Of a stretch of 15,654 bases of DNA, positions 8,512-15,128 are shown piece after piece; position 1 is the first letter of the stretch; each line of letters starts with the position of its first letter. Source of the DNA: Chlamydiae bacterium RIFCSPHIGHO2_12_FULL_27_8 (GTDB taxonomy: Bacteria > Chlamydiota > Chlamydiia > Chlamydiales > SM23-39); contig MGLU01000079.1 of NCBI GenBank assembly GCA_001796155.1, forward strand, positions 1 to 15,654, in the 5' to 3' direction. Below the pieces are notes generated by a model. It was not told the origin of the DNA. It made no database searches and saw nothing but the letters and a program-made list of their open reading frames with translations. The translations under genes were made by a program, and so were the position numbers.

Positions 8512-9740
8512 TGATAAAAAAATTTTTAATATTGATTATTTTTTTTTGTTTTATTTTTTTTTCAGTAGAAGTAAATAATAAAATTAAAAAAAAATACATA
8601 AGGGGTACTTATTTAAAATTTTTTTCAAAAGCTGATTTTAAAAAACTATTATTTAAAAAAAAAGATTGGATGAAAAATCAAATTAAAAGTGATTTACAAT
8701 TTTACAAAAGCAGTCCAATTACATTTAATAAATTAGATAAAACTTATCAAGCTATTTTACAAAACACAAATGAGTATAAAGGAAATTTTGTAAGGTATAG
8801 AATTTTAAATAATAAGATATATCTTTTTTTACCTGAAAATAAGTTTATAAGAAGACAATTTGTATTTGAAAAAGCTTTAAGAACTTTAAGTAAAATTATA
8901 ACACTTCCGAATATAGATATTATTTATTCTGATGAAGATGGAACGCCCTTAGAGAAACATGATAAAAATTTTTACATTACTCTAAATGAAATTGATCAGG
9001 CTCCCATTTTTTCAAGAGCGAAAAAAACCCGAGCTAAACATATAATATTGATTCCTGATTATAATGCTTTGTCCCGTCATTGGAAAAATTATATCCCATA
9101 TATTTTAGATCAAAGTAAAATTTATTCTTGGGAGCAAAAAATTCCGATAGCAATATGGAGGGGTGCAGATAGAAAAAAAGAGAGGGTTGATCTTTGTCAA
9201 ATGTCTCTTAATTTTCCATTTATGATAGATGCCGGATTTAGTCTTGGCAAAGAGGATCATCCTCAAATTGCTCATTTAATAAAAAATGAAATTTCTATTT
9301 CAGAACATTTGAGATATAAATATCAGCTTGTTTTAGATGGGTATATGTGTACATATCCGGGTTATCAATGGAGACTTCTTTCAAATTCACTAGCATTTAA
9401 AATTGGCGATGAGGAAATGCAATGGTTTTACAATGCATTAAAACCATATGAACATTATATACCTATTAAACTAGATCTTTCCAATCTTTGCGAGCAAATA
9501 GAATGGGCAAAAAATCATGATGAAGAATGCAAAAAAATATCGGAAAACGCTACAGATTTTGTTTTAAAGAATTTGCAGTATGAAAATGTTTATGTTTATT
9601 TATATTTATTATTAAAAGAGTATGAGACGGTTCAGCAGTTTTCAAAAAAAGATATTATGGAAGATCTAAAAAATGCAAAAAAGTGGGTTTGCATTCAAAA
9701 TCGTAAAAAAGCAAAAAAGCAATTTAAAGAATTTATATGA
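8511..9740 (+). CDS. GT90 (CAP10/POGLUT-like) glycosyltransferase, array copy 5
   Basis: This 409-residue paralogue shares one base with the copy 4 stop (TAATG), with AGAGGA about 10 bases upstream. The membrane helix is about 4-20, then a basic KIKKKYIRGTYLKFFSK linker. Motifs: FVRYRILNNKIY (93-104), SDEDGTP with Asp143, IWRGAD (215-220), QWRLLSNSLAFK (286-297), HYIPIKLDLSNLCEQIEWA (315-333), and the basic tail WVCIQNRKKAKKQFK (392-406). It is the most diverged copy at two places that are constant in the others. YKYLP is YKYQL, and the Gln in FKQ/LKQ before the acidic loop is Ile (FKIGDEEMQWF). The gene ends with ATGA, the ATG opening the short relic frame that follows. Confidence 0.88.
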   Translation: MIKKFLILIIFFCFIFFSVEVNNKIKKKYIRGTYLKFFSKADFKKLLFKKKDWMKNQIKSDLQFYKSSPITFNKLDKTYQAILQNTNEYKGNFVRYRILNNKIYLFLPENKFIRRQFVFEKALRTLSKIITLPNIDIIYSDEDGTPLEKHDKNFYITLNEIDQAPIFSRAKKTRAKHIILIPDYNALSRHWKNYIPYILDQSKIYSWEQKIPIAIWRGADRKKERVDLCQMSLNFPFMIDAGFSLGKEDHPQIAHLIKNEISISEHLRYKYQLVLDGYMCTYPGYQWRLLSNSLAFKIGDEEMQWFYNALKPYEHYIPIKLDLSNLCEQIEWAKNHDEECKKISENATDFVLKNLQYENVYVYLYLLLKEYETVQQFSKKDIMEDLKNAKKWVCIQNRKKAKKQFKEFI

Positions 9741-9850
9741 AAAAAAATATTAAATTTATCATTAGAGAAAATGGCACGAGAACAAAGGAGACTTATCTTC
9801 ATTTAATATCTAAAAATAAAATAAGAAAGAAGGGTTATGAACTTTTATGA
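9737..9850 (+). pseudogene. Relic of a sixth GT90 gene: N-terminal fragment of 37 codons
   Basis: An ATG overlapping the copy 5 stop (ATGA) opens a 37-codon frame that ends 14 bases inside tatD. Its residues 10-29 (RENGTRTKETYLHLISKNKI) match the segment just after the membrane helix in the array genes, for example PIRKKETYSYLLSKKEF in copy 4 and KKKYIRGTYLKFFSKADF in copy 5. The membrane helix is reduced to a few residues (KFII) and everything after the linker is gone, so it cannot be a working transferase. The simplest reading is that a sixth copy was lost by two deletions. It might still be translated and couple the array to tatD, whose ribosome-binding site lies inside it. The match is short but contains several identical positions in order. 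Confidence 0.6.
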
Positions 9851-10592
9851 TACGCATGCTCATTTGACATTTAAAGAAATAGATTTAGATGTAATAAAAA
9901 GGGCAAAAGAATCTAATGTTAATAAAATTATTAATATATGTACTGACAAAAGTTCATTAATGAAGGGTATTGAGTTAGCTTCAAAATATGATTTTATATT
10001 TAATGCAGCAGCAACTTACCCTCATGATGTAGATAATGAAGGGAAAGAATTTTTTGAAATAGTTAAAAAATATGCTATAGAAAAAAAATTGATAGGTATA
10101 GGGGAAAGCGGTTTAGATTATTATTATGAGCATGCAGAAAAAGAAGAGCAAAAAAAATATTTAAAAAAATATTTTGAACTTTCTTTAAGTTTAAATTTAC
10201 CAATTATTTTACATTGCAGAAATGCTTTTAAGGATCTTTTTGAAATATCCGATACTTTTTACAAATCAAAAAAAGCTTTATTACACTGTTTTACAGGAAC
10301 TATTGAAGAAGCAAAAGAAGTTTTAAAAAGAGATTGGATAATAGCTTTCAGTGGAATTATTACTTTTAAAAACAGTGATGATTTAAGAGAAGTAGTAAAA
10401 TATGTTCCTCTTGAAAAAATGGTTATAGAGACAGACGCTCCATACTTGGCACCTCAAAAGTATAGGGGTAAAAAAAATGAACCCTCTTATATTATTGAAA
10501 CTGCAAAAATGATAAGTGAGATAAAAAACATTTCATTGGAAGAGGTGGCTTTTAAAACAACAGCAAATGCAGAGAATTTTTTTAATAATTAG
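9837..10592 (+). CDS. tatD: TatD-family metal-dependent hydrolase (DNase)
   Basis: The 251-residue protein has the full TatD amidohydrolase (TIM-barrel) motif set. These are DTHAHL with metal ligands His7 and His9, GIGESGLDYYY with Glu90, LHCRNA with His126, LLHCFTG with His150, ETDAPYLAP with Asp200, and the downstream RGKKNEP. Family members are cytoplasmic Mg-dependent exonucleases linked to DNA repair or degradation, and the protein is near the usual length of about 255-260. A strong ribosome-binding site (AGAAGGG) sits just before the ATG. The gene begins 96 bases after the last intact glycosyltransferase and its stop is 2 bases from sdhC. The tatD-sdhC adjacency is the chlamydial arrangement I recall (CT594-CT593). 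No separate promoter stands out, so it may be read from the array. Confidence 0.94.
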   Translation: MNFYDTHAHLTFKEIDLDVIKRAKESNVNKIINICTDKSSLMKGIELASKYDFIFNAAATYPHDVDNEGKEFFEIVKKYAIEKKLIGIGESGLDYYYEHAEKEEQKKYLKKYFELSLSLNLPIILHCRNAFKDLFEISDTFYKSKKALLHCFTGTIEEAKEVLKRDWIIAFSGIITFKNSDDLREVVKYVPLEKMVIETDAPYLAPQKYRGKKNEPSYIIETAKMISEIKNISLEEVAFKTTANAENFFNN

Positions 10593-10594
10593 AT

Positions 10595-11431
10595 ATGGAA
10601 AATATAAAAATTTCTAAAGAATTTATTTTAAGCAGGCTGCAGTCCTTGATGGGACTTGCAGTAACTTTTTTTTTATTTGAACATCTTTTAACAAATTCTC
10701 AAATTGTTTTATTTTTTGATGATGGATCTAGATTTATAAAACTTGTAAATTTCTATCAATCTATTCCATATTTAAAATTAGTAGAAATTATTTTTATAGC
10801 TATTCCATTTTTACTTCATATTTTGATAGGCATTAGATATTTAATTAATACTGATTTGAATTCATTTCCGTCTAACGGCAAAAGAGCTCAAATTTTATCG
10901 AGCAGAAATATAGCCTTTTCTATACAAAGGTTAAGTGCATATATAATTGGAATAATTTTGATTTTTCATGTAGTTGAAATGAGATTTATAAAATATCCAA
11001 TAAAAATAGCTAATAGTCAATTTCTAGTAAGGTTAAATCCAAATAAAGATCTTGAAAAAGCAGCAAAAAGACTTGATATAAGGCTGATTCGAAAAAATGA
11101 TTTAAATTTGATTAAAGAGTTCGAAATAGAAAATATTAAATTAAAAGATAATAAAATTTTTGCTGTTGCAAACACTTTTGGAAAAGCAACATTAATTTCT
11201 GTATATAACACTTTTCAAAATCCTTTTGAAATTTTTTTATATTCTATTTTTGTTATAGCATGTGCATATCATGCAATAAATGGGTTATATACTTTTTTGC
11301 TCTCTTGGGGAGTGATATTTTCATTAAAACATGAAAGATTTTTTTCTATATTAGCTTGTTTTATAGCTTTAATTTTAACTTTGATAGGATTGACATCGAT
11401 ATTCGGTAATATATTTTTTGGTGTTAAATGA
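10595..11431 (+). CDS. sdhC: Succinate dehydrogenase cytochrome b subunit, di-haem type
   Basis: The 278-residue membrane protein of the five-helix SdhC/FrdC type found with single-anchor complex II enzymes (Bacillus/Wolinella-like) carries one His in each of four helices. These are FEHLL (His30), FLLHILIG (His75), IFHVVEM (His125) and AYHAINGLYTFLLSWG (His226), matching axial ligands for two haems b. A fifth helix covers about 249-274. It anchors SdhAB to the inner membrane and passes electrons to quinone. The loop between helices 3 and 4 (about 135-207) is long, hydrophilic and rich in Lys/Arg. The gene lies between tatD (2-base gap) and sdhA (ATGA overlap), so all are probably one transcript. 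Confidence 0.92.
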   Translation: MENIKISKEFILSRLQSLMGLAVTFFLFEHLLTNSQIVLFFDDGSRFIKLVNFYQSIPYLKLVEIIFIAIPFLLHILIGIRYLINTDLNSFPSNGKRAQILSSRNIAFSIQRLSAYIIGIILIFHVVEMRFIKYPIKIANSQFLVRLNPNKDLEKAAKRLDIRLIRKNDLNLIKEFEIENIKLKDNKIFAVANTFGKATLISVYNTFQNPFEIFLYSIFVIACAYHAINGLYTFLLSWGVIFSLKHERFFSILACFIALILTLIGLTSIFGNIFFGVK

Positions 11432-13263
11432 AAAAGGTTATTGTTGTAGGAGCCGGTTTAGCGGGTCTTTCTGTTGCATTAAAATTACTTAAAAAAAATA
11501 TTTTTGTAGATTTGATATCTATTCTGCCTGCTAAAAGATCACATTCAGTATGTGCTCAAGGTGGGATAAATGCTGCTATAGACTACTATAAAGAGGGTGA
11601 TAATCCAATAATTCATGCATATGAAACTATTAAAGGCGGGGATTTTTTAGCAGACCAGCCGCCGGTAGTAAAAATGTGTCAAGCTGCACCTGAAATAATT
11701 TATGAATTAGCTTCATACGGCTGTTTATTTAACAGAACAGATGAAAAAATGATTGATTTTAGAAATTTTGGGGGTAGTTTATATAGGAGGACAGCTTATT
11801 GTTCATCGACTACAGGGCAGCAGATTGTATATTCTCTTGATGAGCAGGTAAGAAAATTTGAAGAAAAAAAATTAGTAACAAGATATGAACATCATGAATT
11901 TGTAAAACTTTTAATAAATAAAAAAAATCAAGCTAAAGGAATTATTATTCAAGATGATTATGATTTAAAATTAAAATTTTTAAAGTCTGATGCTGTTGTA
12001 ATTGCGACCGGCGGGATTGGATTAATTTACAAAAAATCCACTAATTCATATCAGTGCAGCGGTAGTGCAAATGGAATACTTTTTACTCAAGGGATGAAAC
12101 TTGCAAATCCTGAATTTATTCAAATTCATCCTACAGCTATACCCGGGCTTGATAAATTAAGACTTATTTCTGAAGCTACAAGATCTGAAGGAGGTAGAAT
12201 TTGGGTATATGGAGATGAAGATAAAAAAATTATTTTCCCTGATGGATCGCTTAGATCATGTGGCAGAAAAAATCAAAAATGGTATTTTTTAGAAGATATG
12301 TATCCTATTTATAAAAATTTAGTACCAAGAGATATAGCATCAAGGGAAATTTTAAAAGTATGTTTATTAGGACTTGGAATCGATAAAAAGGATCAGGTTT
12401 ATTTGGATGTTACACATTTAGATGAAAAAAAAATAAAAAAAATTGAAGCTCCATTAGAGATCTATAAAAAATTTACAGGTGAAGACCCAAAAAAAAATCC
12501 GATGAAAATTTTTCCTGCTATGCATTATTCTATGGGAGGTGCATATGTAGATTTTCCATCAGACAAAGATAGTGACAGAAATATTAGATTTAGACATATG
12601 ACAAATATAGAAGGTCTTTTTAATATAGGGGAGAGTGATTTTTTATATCATGGAGCAAACAGGTTGGGGGCAAACTCTCTTCTTTCCTGTATTTTTGCCG
12701 GATTTATATCATCTGAAGATATTTTTAATTATATTTCTAATATTTCGGATGAAATTTCTGATAAAGAAGCTATATTTTTTTTAAAAGAGGAAGAGAATTT
12801 TTCTAGAAAAATTTTAGAAAAAAGTGGGAGGGAAAATATATTTGATTTACATGATGAGATGGCTAAATTAATGGTTGATAATGTATCAGTGAATAGAAAT
12901 CATAAAAATTTAAAAGAGACAATTTTTAAATTAAAAGAAATTGAAAATAGATTTGAGAATATTGCATTAGACGATAAAAGCAGCAAATTAAATCAGACGT
13001 TTTTATTTGCTAGAAAATTTCCTTTTATGATCAAGCTTAGTTTGGCTATTGCAAAAGCAGCTCTTTTAAGAGAAGAATCTAGAGGATCTCATTATAGGGA
13101 AGATTTTCAAAATAGGAATGACAAAAACTTTTTAAAAACTACAATTTGTACATATTCTGATGAGTTAGATATTTCATATAAAGATGTAGATTTAAGACAT
13201 TTTGATCCTATTTCTAGAGACTATGATAAAGAGCAAAAAATTCCTGAGATTAAAAATTTATGA
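11428..13263 (+). CDS. sdhA: Succinate dehydrogenase flavoprotein subunit
   Basis: The 611-residue protein oxidises succinate to fumarate in the TCA cycle on the cytoplasmic face of the inner membrane. The FAD Rossmann motif is VVGAGLAGLSVALKLL (6-21). His39 in SHSVCAQGGINAA is at the position of the covalently flavinylated histidine. Active-site elements are HPTAIPG (His234), EATRSEGGR (249-257), PRDIASRE with the catalytic-type Arg301, HYSMGGAYVD (His366), and GANRLGANSLL with Arg412. The C-terminal domain ends with the RGSHYREDFQNRND pattern. Length and motifs fit the Bacillus/Wolinella-type SdhA. The ATG overlaps sdhC and the stop overlaps sdhB, each as ATGA, so the three subunits are translationally coupled. 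All catalytic positions appear intact. Confidence 0.96.
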   Translation: MKKVIVVGAGLAGLSVALKLLKKNIFVDLISILPAKRSHSVCAQGGINAAIDYYKEGDNPIIHAYETIKGGDFLADQPPVVKMCQAAPEIIYELASYGCLFNRTDEKMIDFRNFGGSLYRRTAYCSSTTGQQIVYSLDEQVRKFEEKKLVTRYEHHEFVKLLINKKNQAKGIIIQDDYDLKLKFLKSDAVVIATGGIGLIYKKSTNSYQCSGSANGILFTQGMKLANPEFIQIHPTAIPGLDKLRLISEATRSEGGRIWVYGDEDKKIIFPDGSLRSCGRKNQKWYFLEDMYPIYKNLVPRDIASREILKVCLLGLGIDKKDQVYLDVTHLDEKKIKKIEAPLEIYKKFTGEDPKKNPMKIFPAMHYSMGGAYVDFPSDKDSDRNIRFRHMTNIEGLFNIGESDFLYHGANRLGANSLLSCIFAGFISSEDIFNYISNISDEISDKEAIFFLKEEENFSRKILEKSGRENIFDLHDEMAKLMVDNVSVNRNHKNLKETIFKLKEIENRFENIALDDKSSKLNQTFLFARKFPFMIKLSLAIAKAALLREESRGSHYREDFQNRNDKNFLKTTICTYSDELDISYKDVDLRHFDPISRDYDKEQKIPEIKNL

Positions 13264-13997
13264 AATATATTTTAAAAATTTTAAGAGAAGAAAATAAAAA
13301 AAGTTTTTTTGAAGAATTTGAACTAGAGTATATTGAGGGATCAAATATTATTTCTGCTCTTTTAGAAATACAAAAAAATCCTATAAATACAAAAAATGGA
13401 AAAGTACTGCCTGTAAGTTTTGAAGCCGGTTGTTTGGAAGAAGTTTGCGGAGCCTGTTCTATGTTAATAAACTCTATCCCTATGCAAGCATGTACTACAC
13501 TTATTAAACCTCTTATAAAAAATAAAAATTTTATTACGTTAGCACCTCTTTCTAAATTCGATGTTTTAAAAGATTTAGTAGTTGACAGATCTAAAATTTT
13601 TGATCAGTTAAAAAAAGTTCATGCTTGGATAGATGATGGAGAGAATAAAAAAATTGATCCTAAAATTAGAGATGAATTATATGAACTTTCAAAATGTATG
13701 AGCTGCGGGGTATGTATGGAAGCTTGTCCAAATTACAATGAGAGAAATGATTTTATTGGGCCTGCTGCAGTCTCACAAGCTAAACTTTTTATAAAACATC
13801 CACTATCAAAAAATAATAATAAAAGAATGAATGAAATGGTTTCTAAAGAGGGGGTGTTTAATTGCGGAAATTCTCAAAACTGTAAAAAAATGTGTCCTAA
13901 AAATATTCCATTAACAGAATCAATTGTTGAAATGCAAAAAGCTTCCAATAAATATTTTTTTAAAAAAATATTTGCAAAATTCTTTAGAAAAAACTAA
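13260..13997 (+). CDS. sdhB: Succinate dehydrogenase iron-sulfur subunit
   Basis: The 245-residue protein carries three cluster motifs in the standard order: [2Fe-2S] with Cys58, Cys63, Cys66 and Cys78; [4Fe-4S] in CMSCGVCMEACP (Cys146, 149, 152, with Cys156 before Pro); and [3Fe-4S] in CGNSQNCKKMCP (Cys202, Cys208, Cys212). It carries electrons from the SdhA flavin to the haem/quinone site in SdhC. The C-terminus is unusually basic and aromatic (KYFFKKIFAKFFRKN), possibly touching the membrane. It is the last gene of the tatD-sdhCAB unit. No clear intrinsic terminator follows it before the RNA gene about 30 bases downstream. Confidence 0.95.
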   Translation: MKYILKILREENKKSFFEEFELEYIEGSNIISALLEIQKNPINTKNGKVLPVSFEAGCLEEVCGACSMLINSIPMQACTTLIKPLIKNKNFITLAPLSKFDVLKDLVVDRSKIFDQLKKVHAWIDDGENKKIDPKIRDELYELSKCMSCGVCMEACPNYNERNDFIGPAAVSQAKLFIKHPLSKNNNKRMNEMVSKEGVFNCGNSQNCKKMCPKNIPLTESIVEMQKASNKYFFKKIFAKFFRKN

Positions 13998-14026
13998 AGT
14001 ATTCTTAATTAAATTTTAACATAAAG

Positions 14027-14226
14027 TTTGACTCTGCTGCTTAGGATAACCTAACACTTTATGAGCACTTCAACGAAGAACAATGCTTAGGGGAGAATAT
14101 ATACCAAAGCTAAAACGTGATGGGAAGCAAACTAAATATTTGCAGTACTAATCTGTTTTTTTGGAAACATCCCACCTTGATAAAAGGTTGTAAGCGCGGG
14201 TGTTGGGACCTTGCAGCGGAGTTTTT
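14027..14226 (+). ncRNA. ssrS: 6S RNA candidate
   Basis: About 200 bases without a reading frame fold into one long hairpin typical of 6S RNA, the RNA that mimics an open promoter and binds RNA polymerase. The closing helix pairs 14031-14040 (ACUCUGCUGC) with 14213-14222 (GCAGCGGAGU). It continues through AGG 14043-14045 with CCU 14209-14211, and CCUAACAC 14050-14057 with GUGUUGGG 14200-14207. A distal arm starts with UGGGA (around 14110) against UCCCA (around 14170). The 3' side has a small hairpin in CACCUUGAUAAAAGGUUG, which resembles E. coli 6S CACCUUGA...AAGGGUU at the same place. A T-rich run follows at 14221-14230. A TAACAT -10-like box is at 14017-14022. Ends are approximate. No tmRNA, RNase P or SRP signature is present. 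Confidence 0.75.
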
Positions 14227-14228
14227 AT

Positions 14229-14256
14229 TTGTTAATTGCATTTAATTTCATATAAA
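14229..14256 (+). promoter_or_regulatory. Candidate promoter for the ankyrin-like gene
   Basis: TTGTTA (14229-14234) and TATAAA (14251-14256) are spaced by 16 bases, a reasonable sigma-70-type pair about 50 bases before the start codon at 14309. It lies directly after the T-run ending the 6S-like RNA, so the downstream gene could be transcribed separately. In DNA this AT-rich the match may be by chance. Confidence 0.4.
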
Positions 14257-14308
14257 TTCATTTTATCTATAAAATATATAGCATGATAAATAATTAGAGG
14301 TATTTTTC

Positions 14309-15124
14309 ATGGTTATTAGGATGCCATCGCTAGTCGATCAGTGTTGTTTTAAAATTGCTGATCAAATTGTTGAAAAAACTGAAAATAAAATTGAAATTGC
14401 TTTTGTTTTAGGAAGGGTTTATAAAATTCCTAAAGAAATTTTAAAATTAAAAATTTTTGAATTTTTTGAAGATAATTTCCCGGCTTCTGAAAAAAATTTT
14501 ATTAGTCTTAAGGATAAGATTGAAAAGTTTTCATGTTATATTTTTACTACAGTAATTTTTAGACAGCTAAAAGAGATAAATCCTATTTTAGCAGAAGAAT
14601 GTCTTTCACATATTCCTTGTAAATCATCTTTTTTAATAGATGAATTATCAAAGAAGGGACTTGATGTTAATGCACAAATGAAGTGTTATAATTTTTTTAT
14701 GGATGCATTTTATGAAGGAAATTTAGAATTAATTGATTATTATTTAACTAATTTTGATGTTAATTTTAATTTGAAAATTCATGGTCAAAATGTTTTATCT
14801 ATTATGCTTTTAGGATTTATAAATTTTCAGTGGATAAATATTAATGACGAAGTAGAAAAAAATCCTAAAAATTTAATTAATATTGTTCAAAGGATATTAA
14901 ATAATAGAAGATTTATAAATCTTTTTAATGAGAGGGATGAGCAAGGAAATAGTTTTTTTATGTTTGTTTGCCGTTATGCGACTTTATCTACAACTGAATT
15001 AATAAATATTTTATATAAAGATAAGAGAATCGATAAAGAATTAATGAATAACAATGGACAAAGAGCAGTTGATATTTTGGATGAGGATGTGCCGGCTTTG
15101 ATAAGAAGAGAAATTATATTTTAA
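14309..15124 (+). CDS. Degenerate ankyrin-repeat protein, possible type III secreted effector
   Basis: The 271-residue protein has no signal peptide or membrane helix. The ATG has AGAGG 8 bases upstream; an internal ATG at residue 5 is also possible. The N-terminal part, about 6-56 (PSLVDQCCFKIADQI, then IPKEILKLKIFEFF), resembles short helical F-box/SOCS-box-like segments in ankyrin and LRR proteins. That is a pattern impression only. Residues about 127-165 (FFMDAFYEGNLELIDYYLTN, then a DVNFNLKIHGQNVLS turn) and 206-257 (ERDEQGNSFFMFVCR, NNNGQRAVDIL) look like two to three weakly conserved ankyrin repeats. Such proteins in chlamydiae and other intracellular bacteria often act in the host cell, but secretion is not shown here. 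It stands alone after the 6S-like RNA and converges on the next gene with a 4-base gap. Confidence 0.75.
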   Translation: MVIRMPSLVDQCCFKIADQIVEKTENKIEIAFVLGRVYKIPKEILKLKIFEFFEDNFPASEKNFISLKDKIEKFSCYIFTTVIFRQLKEINPILAEECLSHIPCKSSFLIDELSKKGLDVNAQMKCYNFFMDAFYEGNLELIDYYLTNFDVNFNLKIHGQNVLSIMLLGFINFQWININDEVEKNPKNLINIVQRILNNRRFINLFNERDEQGNSFFMFVCRYATLSTTELINILYKDKRIDKELMNNNGQRAVDILDEDVPALIRREIIF

Positions 15125-15128
15125 TAAG

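Larger units (their letters stand above)
3531..9850 (+). repeat. Tandem array of five GT90 genes plus a relic sixth copy
   Basis: Five paralogous genes of about 1.2-1.3 kb lie head to tail with overlaps of 11, 4, 11 and 1 bases, followed by a short remnant. DNA similarity is highest over a 45-base stretch coding for MCTYPGYQWRLLSNS, at 4410-4454, 5671-5715, 6837-6881, 8110-8154 and 9345-9389, where most differences are silent. The rest has diverged widely, so the duplications are not very recent. No insertion-sequence genes or direct repeats are seen at the edges. Confidence 0.85.

Noticed and set aside
3531..9740. KDEL-type ER-retention signal, as in eukaryotic GT90 proteins
   Set aside because: The C-termini are NEK, KVE, YEK, DKN and EFI; none matches KDEL or HDEL.
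11017..11211. Leftward reading frame antisense to the sdhC loop
   Set aside because: It is a shadow of the coding strand, with no supporting context.
14027..14226. tmRNA, RNase P RNA or SRP RNA as identity of the structured RNA
   Set aside because: There is no CCA-ended tRNA-like part or tag frame, no GAGGAAAGUCCGGGCU-type core, and no GGAAG/AGCA SRP tetraloop pair. The long interrupted helix fits 6S better.
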